A stretch of DNA of 31,475 nucleotides from a virus, in IMG/VR virus record IMGVR_UViG_3300020595_000123, positions 1 to 31,475 of that record; one strand, given 5' to 3'. Numbering within the stretch: the stretch's first letter is position 1; each line of letters begins with the position of its first letter. This document shows, one piece after another, positions 18,101 to 25,646 of this stretch. A program made the position numbers and the translations under genes. The notes under the pieces are model-generated. The model saw nothing but the letters and a program-made list of their open reading frames with translations. It ran no database searches and was not told the DNA's origin.

Positions 18101-19247
18101 AAGTACCAGCTACACCAGAAGTACCTGATGAACCTGATGTACCTGATGAGCCTGATGTACCTGATGAGCCTGATGAGCCTGATGTACCCGGAGCACCACT
18201 AGTACCAGAAGTACCATCAGCTCCATTTACACCTGATAAACCTGATGTACCTGATGTACCTGATGAGCCTGATGAGCCTGATGAGCCTGATGAGCCTGAT
18301 GTACCTGCTACACCAGATGTACCTGAGCTACCTGAAGTGCCAGATGAACCTGATGAGCCTGAAGACCCTGAGTTACCTGATGAGCCTGAAGTACCAGATG
18401 AGCCTGATGAGCCTGAATTTCCTGATGTTCCTGATGAGCCTGATGAGCCTGATGAACCTGAATTACCTGAACTACCCGAAGTACCTGAAGAGCCTGATGA
18501 GCCCGAATTTCCTGAAGTACCTGATGAACCTGATGAACCTGACGTACCTGAAGAACCGGACGTGCCCGACGAACCAGATGAACCAGATGTACCTGAACTA
18601 CCTGAAGAACCTGAGTTACCTGATGTACCAGATGAGCCTGAACTACCTGAAGAACCTGAGTTACCTGATGTACCTGAACTACCAGAAGAACCTGATGAAC
18701 CAGATGTACCTGATGAACCACTTGTTCCTGAAGAACCTGATGTACCCGAGCTACCACTTGAACCACTATTTCCTGAACTACCTGATGTACCAGATGAGCC
18801 TGAAGTTCCTGATGAGCCTGAGCTACCTGAGTTACCTGAAGATCCACTTGTACCAGATGAGCCTGAAGTACCTGAGCTACCTGAAGTACCTGAGCTACCA
18901 GATGAGCCTGAAGTACCTGAAGTACCTGAAGCACCATCTACACCCGAAGTACCTGAACTACCTGATGAGCCTGAAGTACCTGATGAGCCTGAAGTACCTG
19001 ATGAGCCTGAAGTACCTGAACTACCTGAGCTACCTGAGTTACCAGATGAGCCTGAACTACCTGATGTACCTGAAGAACCTGATGTTTGAGCTGCTTCTCT
19101 ATAAGCAACTTGTCCATCAGGTTTTAATACTAATACTGTTTCTTCGGTTGAGGCTTCAGGGACTTCGCCTGGTACTATGTTTACCGATCCGCTAAATTGG
19201 GAAGAACCTGATACAATCAGGCCTTTTTTAATTTTAAATTCGTTCAT
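15192..19247 (-). CDS. Giant collagen-like tail fibre A with S74 self-cleaving chaperone
   Basis: The protein has 1351 residues. Residues 1-55 form a small beta domain (EFKIKKGLIVSGSSQ, VPEASTEETVLVLKPDGQVA) shared with fibre B, probably the attachment head. Residues about 56-1200 are unbroken Gly-X-Y triplets, mostly GSS and GTS, with GNS throughout and GNN/GND clusters towards the C-terminal end. Short breaks such as GLSGVNGADG occur. The last 150 residues hold a tip segment and an S74 intramolecular chaperone domain: SSDKRLKENI, with cleavage expected at S1257/D1258 by analogy with endosialidase, then GVIAQEIESQFPELV and a closing coiled coil. This domain trimerises the fibre and then cuts itself off. 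The protein is likely a trimeric, long, flexible adhesin. Exact repeat number may be affected by assembly of repeats. Confidence 0.9.
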   Translation of the reverse strand: MNEFKIKKGLIVSGSSQFSGSVNIVPGEVPEASTEETVLVLKPDGQVAYREAAQTSGSSGTSGSSGSSGNSGSSGSSGTSGSSGTSGSSGTSGSSGSSGTSGVDGASGTSGTSGSSGSSGTSGSSGTSGSSGTSGSSGNSGSSGSSGTSGSSGTSGSSGNSGSSGSSGTSGSSGTSGSSGTSGSSGSSGSSGTSGNSGSSGSSGSSGTSGNSGSSGSSGTSGSSGSSGTSGSSGTSGSSGSSGTSGNSGSSGSSGTSGSSGNSGSSGSSGSSGTSGNSGSSGSSGTSGSSGNSGSSGSSGSSGTSGSSGTSGVAGTSGSSGSSGSSGSSGTSGTSGLSGVNGADGTSGTSGAPGTSGSSGSSGTSGSSGTSGSSGTSGVAGTSGSSGSSGTSGSSGSSGTSGSSGTSGSSGTSGSSGNSGSSGSSGTSGSSGTSGSSGTSGNSGSSGSSGTSGSSGNSGNSGSSGSSGTSGSSGTSGSSGNSGSSGSSGTSGSSGTSGSSGTSGSSGNSGSSGSSGTSGSSGNSGSSGSSGSSGSSGTSGSSGTSGSSGNSGSSGSSGSSGTSGSSGTSGSSGTSGSSGNSGSSGSSGSSGTSGSSGSSGTSGSSGTSGSSGNSGSSGSSGSSGTSGSSGTSGSSGNSGSSGSSGSSGTSGSSGTSGSSGNSGSSGSSGSSGTSGSSGTSGSSGNSGSSGSSGSSGTSGSSGTSGSSGNSGNSGSSGSSGSSGTSGSSGTSGSSGNSGNSGSSGSSGTSGSSGTSGSSGNSGNSGSSGSSGTSGSSGNSGNNGNNGSSGSSGSSGTSGSSGTSGSSGNSGNSGSSGSSGTSGSSGTSGSSGNSGNNGNNGSSGSSGSSGTSGSSGTSGSSGNSGNNGNNGSSGSSGTSGSSGNSGNNGNNGSSGSSGSSGTSGSSGNSGNNGNNGSSGSSGSSGTSGSSGNSGNNGNNGSSGSSGSSGTSGSSGTSGSSGNSGSSGSSGTSGSSGVSGNSGTSGSSGSSGTSGSSGTSGSSGNSGSSGSSGTSGNSGSSGSSGTSGNSGSSGSSGTSGNSGNDGNDGNDGSSGSSGTSGNSGNDGNDGNDGSSGSSGTSGNSGNDGNDGSSGSSGTSGNSGNDGNDGSSGSSGTSGNSGSSGSSGTSGNSGNDGNDGNDGSSGSSGTSGSSGNSGNNGNDGNDGSSGSSGTSGSSGNSGNNGNNGNNGSSGSSGTSGSSGNSFSITSAAANTAYRVIMADGSGNTIYRDGANELDYVTGTTAQELRVGGDIIAYYSSDKRLKENIKPIISASAKLSQLGGYTFDWNEVSGKTGTEIGVIAQEIESQFPELVTTRKNGYKAVKYDKLVAVLIQSNKELLERVEALEKAVYKK
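15648..19082 (-). repeat. Gly-X-Y coding repeat array of fibre A
   Basis: About 3.4 kb of 9-base triplet units encode Gly-Ser-Ser, Gly-Thr-Ser, Gly-Asn-Ser, Gly-Asn-Asn and Gly-Asn-Asp. Synonymous codon differences (GGT/GGA, TCA/AGT) are scattered through it, so the array is conserved as protein more than as DNA. It leaves long stop-free frames on both strands. Confidence 0.95.
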
Positions 19248-19296
19248 CGTTTATTTTTCTGTTTTCATTTCCAACAGGTAATTCCGTTATGTCTGG

Positions 19297-19306
19297 TATA
19301 CATATT
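19297..19306 (-). promoter_or_regulatory. Candidate promoter element (sense AATATGTATA)
   Basis: This G variant of the element lies about 50 bases before the fibre A ATG (19247) and just after the fibre B terminator. Confidence 0.45.
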
Positions 19307-19314
19307 ATAATAAT

Positions 19315-19349
19315 ATAGAAAAAACAAAGTGCCCCTCAATGAGGGGCAC
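19315..19349 (-). terminator. Rho-independent terminator after fibre B
   Basis: A perfect 9-bp stem, GTGCCCCTC with GAGGGGCAC (19329-19337 with 19341-19349), encloses an AAT loop. The sense-strand tract TTTGTTTTTT follows. Confidence 0.93.
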
Positions 19350-19373
19350 CTTTCTTTATAGTAAAGCTATTTA

Positions 19374-21488
19374 TTAAGCTTTAAGTCTAGTATTATGGAA
19401 TACTACTCTAATTGTACTACCTGTACTATTACTTACTGTTAAGGCAAAATTACCTCCACCTGAAGTCACATTAAATACAATTCCATCTGTATTACCAATA
19501 TCTGTAGTACTACTTTCAGCTAAAACAGCACCTGTTGAATTAGCAGTTATCCTTACAGTACCCGTACGTTGATGGGATCTATCTGTACTATAAGCTACAT
19601 AGTCTAAAATTAAACCAGTATATGTAGTTCCACTAATAGAAGGTTGAATATTACCATCAGCACCATTAGCGACTTCAATTCTATCTGAGGTGGTTTCTAA
19701 ATACTCACCTACAGTAAGAACATCTGTAGTAGCATCAAACGTTAAGTTTGGTTGTGCTGTACCACTAGTACCATTAGAATTATCTACAGTGATAAGTCTA
19801 TTAGTATCTGGTGTAGATAAATTAATTAACCCTGATGTACCACTTGAACCTGATGATCCTGAAGTACCAGATGAACCTGAACTACCTGATGATCCTGAAG
19901 TACCAGATGAACCTGAACTACCTGATGATCCAGATGTACCAGATGAACCTGATGTACCTGAACTACCTGATGTACCTGAAGAACCTGAGCTACCTGATGT
20001 ACCTGAAGAACCTGAGCTACCTGATGTACCTGAACTTCCTGATGTACCTGAGCTTCCTGATGAGCCTGAACTACCAGATGTGCCTGATGAACCAGATGAA
20101 CCAGCGCTTCCTGAGGTACCTGAGCTTCCTGATGAGCCTGAAGTACCTGAGCTACCTGAAGTACCTGATGAGCCTGAAGAACCTGAAGTACCGCTTGAAC
20201 CTGAACTACCTGATGTACCAGATGAGCCTGAAGTACCAGATGAGCCTGATGAACCTGAAGTACCTGATGAACCTGAAGATCCTGAAGTACCTGAACTACC
20301 AGATGTGCCTGAAGAACCTGAAGATCCTGAGCTGCCTGATGTGCCTGAACTACCTGATGAGCCTGAACTACCAGATGTGCCTGATGAACCAGATGAACCA
20401 GCACTTCCTGAAGTACCTGAGCTACCTGAACTACCAGATGTACCAGATGATCCTGATGTACCTGAACTACCAGATGAACCAGATGTGCCTGAGCTACCTG
20501 AAGAACCTGATGATCCTGAAGTACCTGATGATCCTGAAGTACCTGATGAACCTGAAGTACCTGATGAACCTGAACTACCTGCGCTTCCTGAAGTACCTGA
20601 ACTACCTGAAGAACCTGAAGTACCTGAAGAACCTGAAGTACCAGATGAACCTGAAGAACCTGATGATCCTGAAGTACCTGATGAACCTGAACTACCTGCG
20701 CTTCCTGAAGTACCTGATGAACCTGAAGAACCTGATGATCCTGAAGTACCTGATGAACCTGAGCTACCTGCGCTTCCTGAAGTACCTGATGAACCTGAAG
20801 AACCTGAAGTACCTGAGCTACCAGATGTGCCTGAGCTACCAGATGTACCAGATGAGCCTGATGAGCCTGATGAACCTGATGTACCTGAAGATCCTGAACT
20901 ACCTGCGCTTCCTGAAGTACCTGAACTACCTGAAGAACCTGAAGTACCTGATGAACCTGAAGTACCTGATGAACCTGATGTACCAGAAGAACCAGATGAG
21001 CCTGAACTACCTGATGTACCTGAGCTACCCGATGAACCAGCACTTCCTGAAGTACCTGAACTACCTGAAGAACCTGAGCTACCTGATGTACCTGAAGAAC
21101 CTGAGCTACCTGATGTACCAGATGAACCTGATGTACCAGATGAACCTGATGTGCCTGATGAACCAGATGAGCCTGATGTTCCTGATGAACCAGATGAACC
21201 CGATGAACCTGATGTACCTGAAGATCCTGAACTACCAGAAGTACCCGAACTACCTGAAGAACCTGAAGTACCACTTGAGCCTGAGCTGCCTGATGTGCCT
21301 GAACTACCTGATGAACCTGAAGTTTGTGCTGATTCTCTGTAGGCTACTTGACCTGTTGATGTGAGCACTAAAACAGTTTCCTCTGTAGGGGCTTCAGGAA
21401 CATTACCTGGAACAATAAATACTGAACCTGATAACTGTGAAGAGCCGGATACTATGAGACCCTTCCTGATTTTAAATTCGTTAGCCAT
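19374..21488 (-). CDS. Collagen-like tail fibre B
   Basis: The protein has 704 residues. The first 56 (EFKIRKGLIVSGSSQ, VPEAPTEETVLVLTSTGQVA) are clearly paralogous to the head of fibre A. Residues about 57-553 are Gly-X-Y triplets, nearly all GSS and GTS, with occasional GSA. The C-terminal 151 residues form a beta-rich tip (LTFDATTDVLTVGEYL, YTGLILDYVAYSTD, RTGTVRITANSTG). It is related to the tip of fibre C and has no S74 chaperone. The shared head suggests that A and B occupy the same or equivalent docking sites, as alternative or mixed fibres (inference). ATG 21488 is the only sensible start. Confidence 0.88.
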   Translation of the reverse strand: MANEFKIRKGLIVSGSSQLSGSVFIVPGNVPEAPTEETVLVLTSTGQVAYRESAQTSGSSGSSGTSGSSGSSGTSGSSGSSGTSGSSGSSGTSGSSGSSGSSGTSGSSGSSGTSGSSGTSGSSGTSGSSGSSGTSGSSGSSGSSGTSGSAGSSGSSGTSGSSGSSGSSGTSGSSGTSGSSGTSGSSGSSGTSGSAGSSGSSGTSGSSGSSGSSGTSGSSGTSGSSGTSGSSGSSGTSGSAGSSGSSGTSGSSGSSGSSGTSGSAGSSGSSGTSGSSGSSGSSGTSGSSGTSGSSGSSGTSGSAGSSGSSGTSGSSGTSGSSGTSGSSGSSGSSGTSGSSGSSGTSGSSGTSGSSGSSGTSGSAGSSGSSGTSGSSGSSGSSGTSGSSGSSGSSGTSGSSGTSGSSGSSGTSGSSGSSGTSGSSGTSGSSGSSGTSGSSGSSGTSGSSGTSGSSGSSGTSGSAGSSGSSGTSGSSGSSGSSGTSGSSGTSGSSGSSGTSGSSGSSGTSGSSGTSGSSGTSGSSGSSGSSGTSGSSGSSGSSGTSGSSGSSGTSGLINLSTPDTNRLITVDNSNGTSGTAQPNLTFDATTDVLTVGEYLETTSDRIEVANGADGNIQPSISGTTYTGLILDYVAYSTDRSHQRTGTVRITANSTGAVLAESSTTDIGNTDGIVFNVTSGGGNFALTVSNSTGSTIRVVFHNTRLKA
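19830..21320 (-). repeat. Gly-X-Y coding repeat array of fibre B
   Basis: About 1.5 kb of 9-base units encode mostly Gly-Ser-Ser and Gly-Thr-Ser, with Gly-Ser-Ala at irregular intervals. The unit length keeps the frame under any change in copy number. Confidence 0.95.
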
Positions 21489-21522
21489 AGAGAATTTGTG
21501 TTGTTTTTTAAATTATTTTAAC

Positions 21523-21535
21523 GTTAATAAATATA
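21523..21535 (-). promoter_or_regulatory. Weak candidate promoter element (sense TATATTTATTAAC)
   Basis: A diverged copy of the recurrent element lies about 35 bases before the fibre B ATG (21488), in the short gap after the fibre C stop. Confidence 0.35.
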
Positions 21536-21546
21536 TATAAAACTAG

Positions 21547-23388
21547 TTATCTTTCAATTAAATTTGTAAAGGATTTTACAGTAACATTATACCCACTTCC
21601 ACTACCATTATCTACTGTAAGTACAGCATTAGTACCTGTAGAAGCCGTGAATGTAATTGCATCTGTTGCGTTATTTAAATCTGTACTTGTAACCTCATCT
21701 ATAATAATAGATGAAGAATCAAATATAGCTCTTATAGTACCAAATCTAGCTCTACCATCATTACCTAGTAAAGTGTAATCTACTACCATTCCTAAATAAT
21801 TTGCTGTTGGGACTGAAACTAGGTTACCAGTATTACCATCCGTAACTGTAATTTCTGAAGTTCTTCTTTCAAATTCAGTATTTTGGGTTAATATAGTACC
21901 ATCAAATGTTAAAGCACTTTCACCATTAATAGTATCTGTACCTGTAGCTGTTAATATATTATTATCAGTATTATTAGTAATAGTAGCTGAACCTGAACTA
22001 CCACTTGTACCTGAACTACCTGAGCTACCATCTATACCTGAAGTACCTGATGAGCCTGAGCTACCATCTATACCTGAAGTACCTGAACTCCCACTAGAAC
22101 CACTGGTTCCAGATGAACCAGAAGTACCTGATGAACCTGAACTACCATCTGCTCCTGAGGTACCTGAAGAACCACTTGAACCATCTATACCTGAAGTACC
22201 GCTTGAGCCTGAAGATCCATCTAAACCTGAAGTTCCTGATGAACCTGAACTACCACTTGTGCCTGAAGAACCACTTGAACCATCAGTACCTGAAGTACCT
22301 GATGAACCAGATGAACCGTCTAAACCTGAAGTTCCTGATGAACCTGAACTACCACTTGTGCCTGAAGAACCACTTGAACCATCAGCACCTGAAGTACCTG
22401 ATGAGCCTGAAGAACCTGAAGTACCCGAACTACCTGATGAGCCTGATGTACCTGATGAACCACTTGAACCTGATGTACCTGAAGAGCCTGATGAACCAGA
22501 CGTACCTGAGCCACCACCGCCTCCACCATCAATACGCACTATTACGCCAGTTGAACCACTAGCATCTACTTGGACACCCGAACCACTGAAGTTAATAATA
22601 GCATTGTTTTTAGATACAAGAGATCCAGTTTGGAGAATATCTGTTTTTACTAAATCATCAAAAAAGTTTACAGTTTCAATTTGGAAACCCGCTACTTCTT
22701 GACCAACATTTAAGTTATTTAAGTTAGTAACTGCTCTACTAAAAATAGGAGCTAAACCATCATTTGCAGTTAATTCTACAAGAGGAGTTGCTTGTACAGA
22801 CTCATATAATTCATCTCCACTATCAGCTTGAGATCCTGATTCACCCCATGTTACATAAAGGGATGCTTCATTACCACCAGCATTTCTACCAGTAATTTCT
22901 GATATAGTATATTTATGGAATCTACCATTAATAATTGTTTGTTCAGAATTAGCAGCTTGACCTAAAATAGCATAAGTAGGAGTATCAGTATAAATAGATT
23001 CATCACTACCAGTAATATTTCTAAAATCCGGATCTGTATTATTTGGGCTTTGTAAAGAAGCGGAGGCTATGTAATAATCTCCTGCAGCAGGAGAAATTCT
23101 AGCTAAGCCTTGTGATTCTGATGTTGCAGGAAGAGAGGCTACTGTAATAGTTTGAGCACCTACATCTACTCCTGTAATTTCTACTCCTGAGGAAAAAGCT
23201 GATGATTCTACTAGTTGTTGTCCTACACGGATGTTAGCTAAACCTAAGTATCCACTAACATCAGTTACATTAGTTAATGTGGTAGAATCAGTTGTAGCAT
23301 CAAATCTAACTCTAATATATGAATTACTTCCATTACCAATAGGGTTAGAAAAATTTTCAATTTTTCCGTAAAATAATTGTTGTGACAT
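21547..23388 (-). CDS. Collagen-like tail fibre C with long N-terminal domain
   Basis: The protein has 613 residues. The N-terminal 287 residues are non-repetitive and beta-rich (FYGKIENFSNPIGNGSNSYI, YYIASASLQSPNN, GRFHKYTISEIT) and unlike the heads of A and B. A Gly-rich hinge (RIDGGGGGGSG) leads into a short Gly-X-Y array (about 288-466) in which GSS-GSS-GTS blocks alternate with GxD spacers (GLD, GID, GAD, GTD). The C-terminal 147 residues (ESALTFDGTILTQNTEFERR, NYLGMVVDYTLLGND, ARFGTIRAIFDSSS) align in order with the tip of fibre B. The long head suggests a different docking place, or a structural base for the fibre. No chaperone domain is present. Confidence 0.86.
   Translation of the reverse strand: MSQQLFYGKIENFSNPIGNGSNSYIRVRFDATTDSTTLTNVTDVSGYLGLANIRVGQQLVESSAFSSGVEITGVDVGAQTITVASLPATSESQGLARISPAAGDYYIASASLQSPNNTDPDFRNITGSDESIYTDTPTYAILGQAANSEQTIINGRFHKYTISEITGRNAGGNEASLYVTWGESGSQADSGDELYESVQATPLVELTANDGLAPIFSRAVTNLNNLNVGQEVAGFQIETVNFFDDLVKTDILQTGSLVSKNNAIINFSGSGVQVDASGSTGVIVRIDGGGGGGSGTSGSSGSSGTSGSSGSSGTSGSSGSSGTSGSSGSSGTSGADGSSGSSGTSGSSGSSGTSGLDGSSGSSGTSGTDGSSGSSGTSGSSGSSGTSGLDGSSGSSGTSGIDGSSGSSGTSGADGSSGSSGTSGSSGTSGSSGSSGTSGIDGSSGSSGTSGIDGSSGSSGTSGSSGSATITNNTDNNILTATGTDTINGESALTFDGTILTQNTEFERRTSEITVTDGNTGNLVSVPTANYLGMVVDYTLLGNDGRARFGTIRAIFDSSSIIIDEVTSTDLNNATDAITFTASTGTNAVLTVDNGSGSGYNVTVKSFTNLIER
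21991..22527 (-). repeat. Gly-X-Y coding repeat array of fibre C
   Basis: About 0.54 kb is organised as blocks of GSS GSS GTS separated by GLD, GID, GAD or GTD. It is the shortest of the four arrays. Confidence 0.93.
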
Positions 23389-23445
23389 CTATATTGTAAT
23401 TGTATTATTAAATAATACTGTTCTTCACTCTTCCAAACAGGGTTT

Positions 23446-23456
23446 ATTATAAATAT
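23446..23456 (-). promoter_or_regulatory. Candidate promoter element (sense ATATTTATAAT)
   Basis: This element directly follows the fibre D terminator and lies about 57 bases before the fibre C ATG (23388). Confidence 0.45.
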
Positions 23457-23484
23457 GAAAAAAAGCCCCTCAAATGAGGGGCTC
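23456..23484 (-). terminator. Rho-independent terminator after fibre D
   Basis: An 8-bp stem, AGCCCCTC with GAGGGGCT (23464-23471 with 23476-23483), encloses an AAAT loop. A sense-strand run of seven T follows. Confidence 0.93.
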
Positions 23485-23508
23485 TTAAACATTTAATTAA
23501 ACTGTTTT

Positions 23509-25590
23509 TTAAAATTGTAAGTTATAAATAATATTATCAAATATATCTAAACCACCTGTAACTGAATACACATTATGGTTACCTGTTGTGCTAAATTGAA
23601 CAGTTGTATTACCAATATTAGCTGCATTACTCGCAGATAAATCATGTGCTCTTACTTGAGGAGGTACTCTTGTTGCTAGTGAGTTATTACCACCGGCACC
23701 ATTTGATAAGGCATTTGAAGGTACAGTAACAACTACAGATGAATCTGACATTGTATCAATAAAGTGAGTAAGTGACATTAACTGACAATTACCTGCAGAT
23801 GGAGATTCTAATGTTAAAGCTGTATCAGTAAGTGAAGAAACATCAAACGCTGGGATATAAGCACCTTCTGTACCCGAGGTGCCACCTGAATCTGCTACTG
23901 TAACAGTAAAGGTATTTGTATTACTTACAGTTACTTCTAAATAACTATAATCTACACTCATATTTCTAATTACAACAAAGTCGCCTGATGTTAATCCGTG
24001 AGATGCTTTGGTTACTGTTAAAGTTGTACTTGAACGAGACCAACTTAATCCACCTTCTACATTACCTGAAGACATTACTGTAACTGTATTATCACCACCT
24101 GTTACTTGGTATCTAATTACTGGGTTGTAAGAGGCACCACCACCACCACCAGAAGCAGCATCTACCCATTCTGTGTTATAATTTGTACCATCAATCTTAG
24201 CTAATACTTGAGAAGTTGTACCACCTACAGGAACACCTTGTCCTGAAGTACCTGAGCTACCTGATGAACCAGCTGCACCTGAAGTACCTGAGCTACCTGA
24301 TGAACCAGCTGCACCTGAAGTACCTGAGCTACCTGAGCTGCCATCTATCCCTGAAGTACCTGAGCTACCTGAACTACCGTCTGTACCTACACCTGAAGTA
24401 CCTGAGCTACCTGATGAACCTGCACTTCCTGAGGTACCAGATGAGCCTGATGAACCATCATTACCATCGTTACCATCTATACCAGAAGTACCTGAGCTAC
24501 CTGAGCTACCATTTATACCCGATGTACCCGAAGAACCACTTGAGCCATCAGCACCTGAAGTACCTGATGAACCTGAACTACCGTCTGTACCTACACCTGA
24601 TGTACCAGATGAGCCTGATGAACCTGCACTTCCTGAGGTGCCAGATGAACCTGATGAACCATCATTACCGTCTATACCAGAAGTACCTGAGCTACCTGAT
24701 GAACCATCTATACCCGATGTACCAGAAGAACCGCTTGAACCATCAGCACCTGAAGTACCTGATGAGCCTGAACTACCGTCTGTACCTACACCTGAAGTAC
24801 CTGAGCTACCTGATGAACCTGCACTTCCTGAGGTACCTGAAGAACCAGATGAACCGTCGTTACCGTCGTTACCATCTGTACCAGAAGTGCCAGATGAGCC
24901 GGATGAACCATCTATACCCGATGTACCAGAAGAACCGCTTGAACCATCAGCACCTGAAGTACCTGAGCTACCTGAACTACCGTCTGTACCTACACCTGAG
25001 GTACCAGATGAGCCTGATGAACCATCATTACCGTCTATACCTGAGGTACCAGATGAGCCTGATGAACCATCATTACCGTCTATACCTGAGGTACCAGATG
25101 AGCCTGATGAACCATCATTACCGTCTATACCTGAAGTACCTGAAGAACCACTTGAACCATCAGCACCTGAAGTACCTGATGAACCACTTGAACCATCTAC
25201 TCCTGAAGTACCTGAACTACCTGAGCTGCCTGATGTACCTGATGAACCTGATGAACCGTCGTTACCATCTATACCTGAGGTACCTGATGAGCCTGATGAA
25301 CCAGCTATACCTGAAGTACCAGATGAGCCTGATGAGCCATCTACTCCTGAGGTACCTGAACTACCTGAACTACCGTCTGTACCTACACCTGAAGTACCTG
25401 ATGAACCCGATGAACCTGATGAACCACTGCCACCTCCACCACCGGAGCCAACAGCTATAATGTTACCATTTGATTCTTTTAAAAATAGACCTTCGTCTCC
25501 TAATGAACCAGAAGAAAAAATTGCAACATTCCCATTTGCTGGGTTTGTTACATTGCTTCCGGAAGTATTTAATAAATTTATTTGAGCCAC
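23509..25590 (-). CDS. Collagen-like tail fibre D (GTG start)
   Basis: The protein has 693 residues. It starts at GTG 25590, with no ATG nearby and a promoter-like element 14 bases upstream. Residues 1-50 form a short head (INLLNTSGSNVTNPANGNVA, LFLKESNGNIIAVG) ending in a Gly hinge. Residues about 51-449 are Gly-X-Y blocks, GSS GSS GTS, spaced by GVD, GID-GND, GAD or GVGTD and arranged in higher-order repeats of about 200 bases. The C-terminal 244 residues begin with GGTTSQVLAKIDGTNYNTEW, a phrase common in phage fibre proteins. They continue as a beta-rich domain (SHGLTSGDFVVIRN, NTFTVTVADSGG) that may carry the receptor tip. It is the first fibre gene after the neck cluster. Confidence 0.88.
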   Translation of the reverse strand: MAQINLLNTSGSNVTNPANGNVAIFSSGSLGDEGLFLKESNGNIIAVGSGGGGGSGSSGSSGSSGTSGVGTDGSSGSSGTSGVDGSSGSSGTSGIAGSSGSSGTSGIDGNDGSSGSSGTSGSSGSSGTSGVDGSSGSSGTSGADGSSGSSGTSGIDGNDGSSGSSGTSGIDGNDGSSGSSGTSGIDGNDGSSGSSGTSGVGTDGSSGSSGTSGADGSSGSSGTSGIDGSSGSSGTSGTDGNDGNDGSSGSSGTSGSAGSSGSSGTSGVGTDGSSGSSGTSGADGSSGSSGTSGIDGSSGSSGTSGIDGNDGSSGSSGTSGSAGSSGSSGTSGVGTDGSSGSSGTSGADGSSGSSGTSGINGSSGSSGTSGIDGNDGNDGSSGSSGTSGSAGSSGSSGTSGVGTDGSSGSSGTSGIDGSSGSSGTSGAAGSSGSSGTSGAAGSSGSSGTSGQGVPVGGTTSQVLAKIDGTNYNTEWVDAASGGGGGASYNPVIRYQVTGGDNTVTVMSSGNVEGGLSWSRSSTTLTVTKASHGLTSGDFVVIRNMSVDYSYLEVTVSNTNTFTVTVADSGGTSGTEGAYIPAFDVSSLTDTALTLESPSAGNCQLMSLTHFIDTMSDSSVVVTVPSNALSNGAGGNNSLATRVPPQVRAHDLSASNAANIGNTTVQFSTTGNHNVYSVTGGLDIFDNIIYNLQF
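24244..25440 (-). repeat. Gly-X-Y coding array of fibre D with higher-order repeats
   Basis: About 1.2 kb. The spacer that encodes GVGTDG recurs near 24385, 24590, 24785, 24985 and 25380. Each is followed by similar ordered blocks, so larger units of about 200 bases, or twice that, have duplicated. Confidence 0.9.
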
Positions 25591-25604
25591 TTCGAATAGG
25601 TTTT

Positions 25605-25616
25605 GTTATAAATATT
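25605..25616 (-). promoter_or_regulatory. Candidate promoter element (sense AATATTTATAAC)
   Basis: The exact 12-base form lies 14 bases before the GTG start of fibre D (25590). Confidence 0.5.
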
Positions 25617-25646
25617 TCGTTTTTTCGTAAAAATTAATAAGTTATG

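Noticed and set aside
15571-19089. Plus-strand frame of 1172 codons encoding a Pro/Glu/Asp-rich repeat protein, and similar frames opposite the other fibre arrays
   Set aside because: It is the exact antisense of the Gly-Ser-Ser/Gly-Thr-Ser array. The restricted codon set produces no stops in several frames on either strand, so open length carries no meaning. No start context or terminator supports it.
15545-21274. Minus-strand alternative frames rich in Gln, Val, His and Leu overlapping the fibres
   Set aside because: These are shadows of the same repeats in another frame. The fibre frame has folded heads, tips and an S74 domain, the shadow none.
15648-25440. Repeat arrays as possible CRISPR arrays
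   Set aside because: The repeats are direct 9-base coding units without unique spacers or palindromic repeats. They stay in frame within fibre genes.
15192-25590. Diversity-generating retroelement acting on the fibres
   Set aside because: I found no reverse transcriptase, no adenine-biased template/variable repeat pair and no accessory gene in the window.
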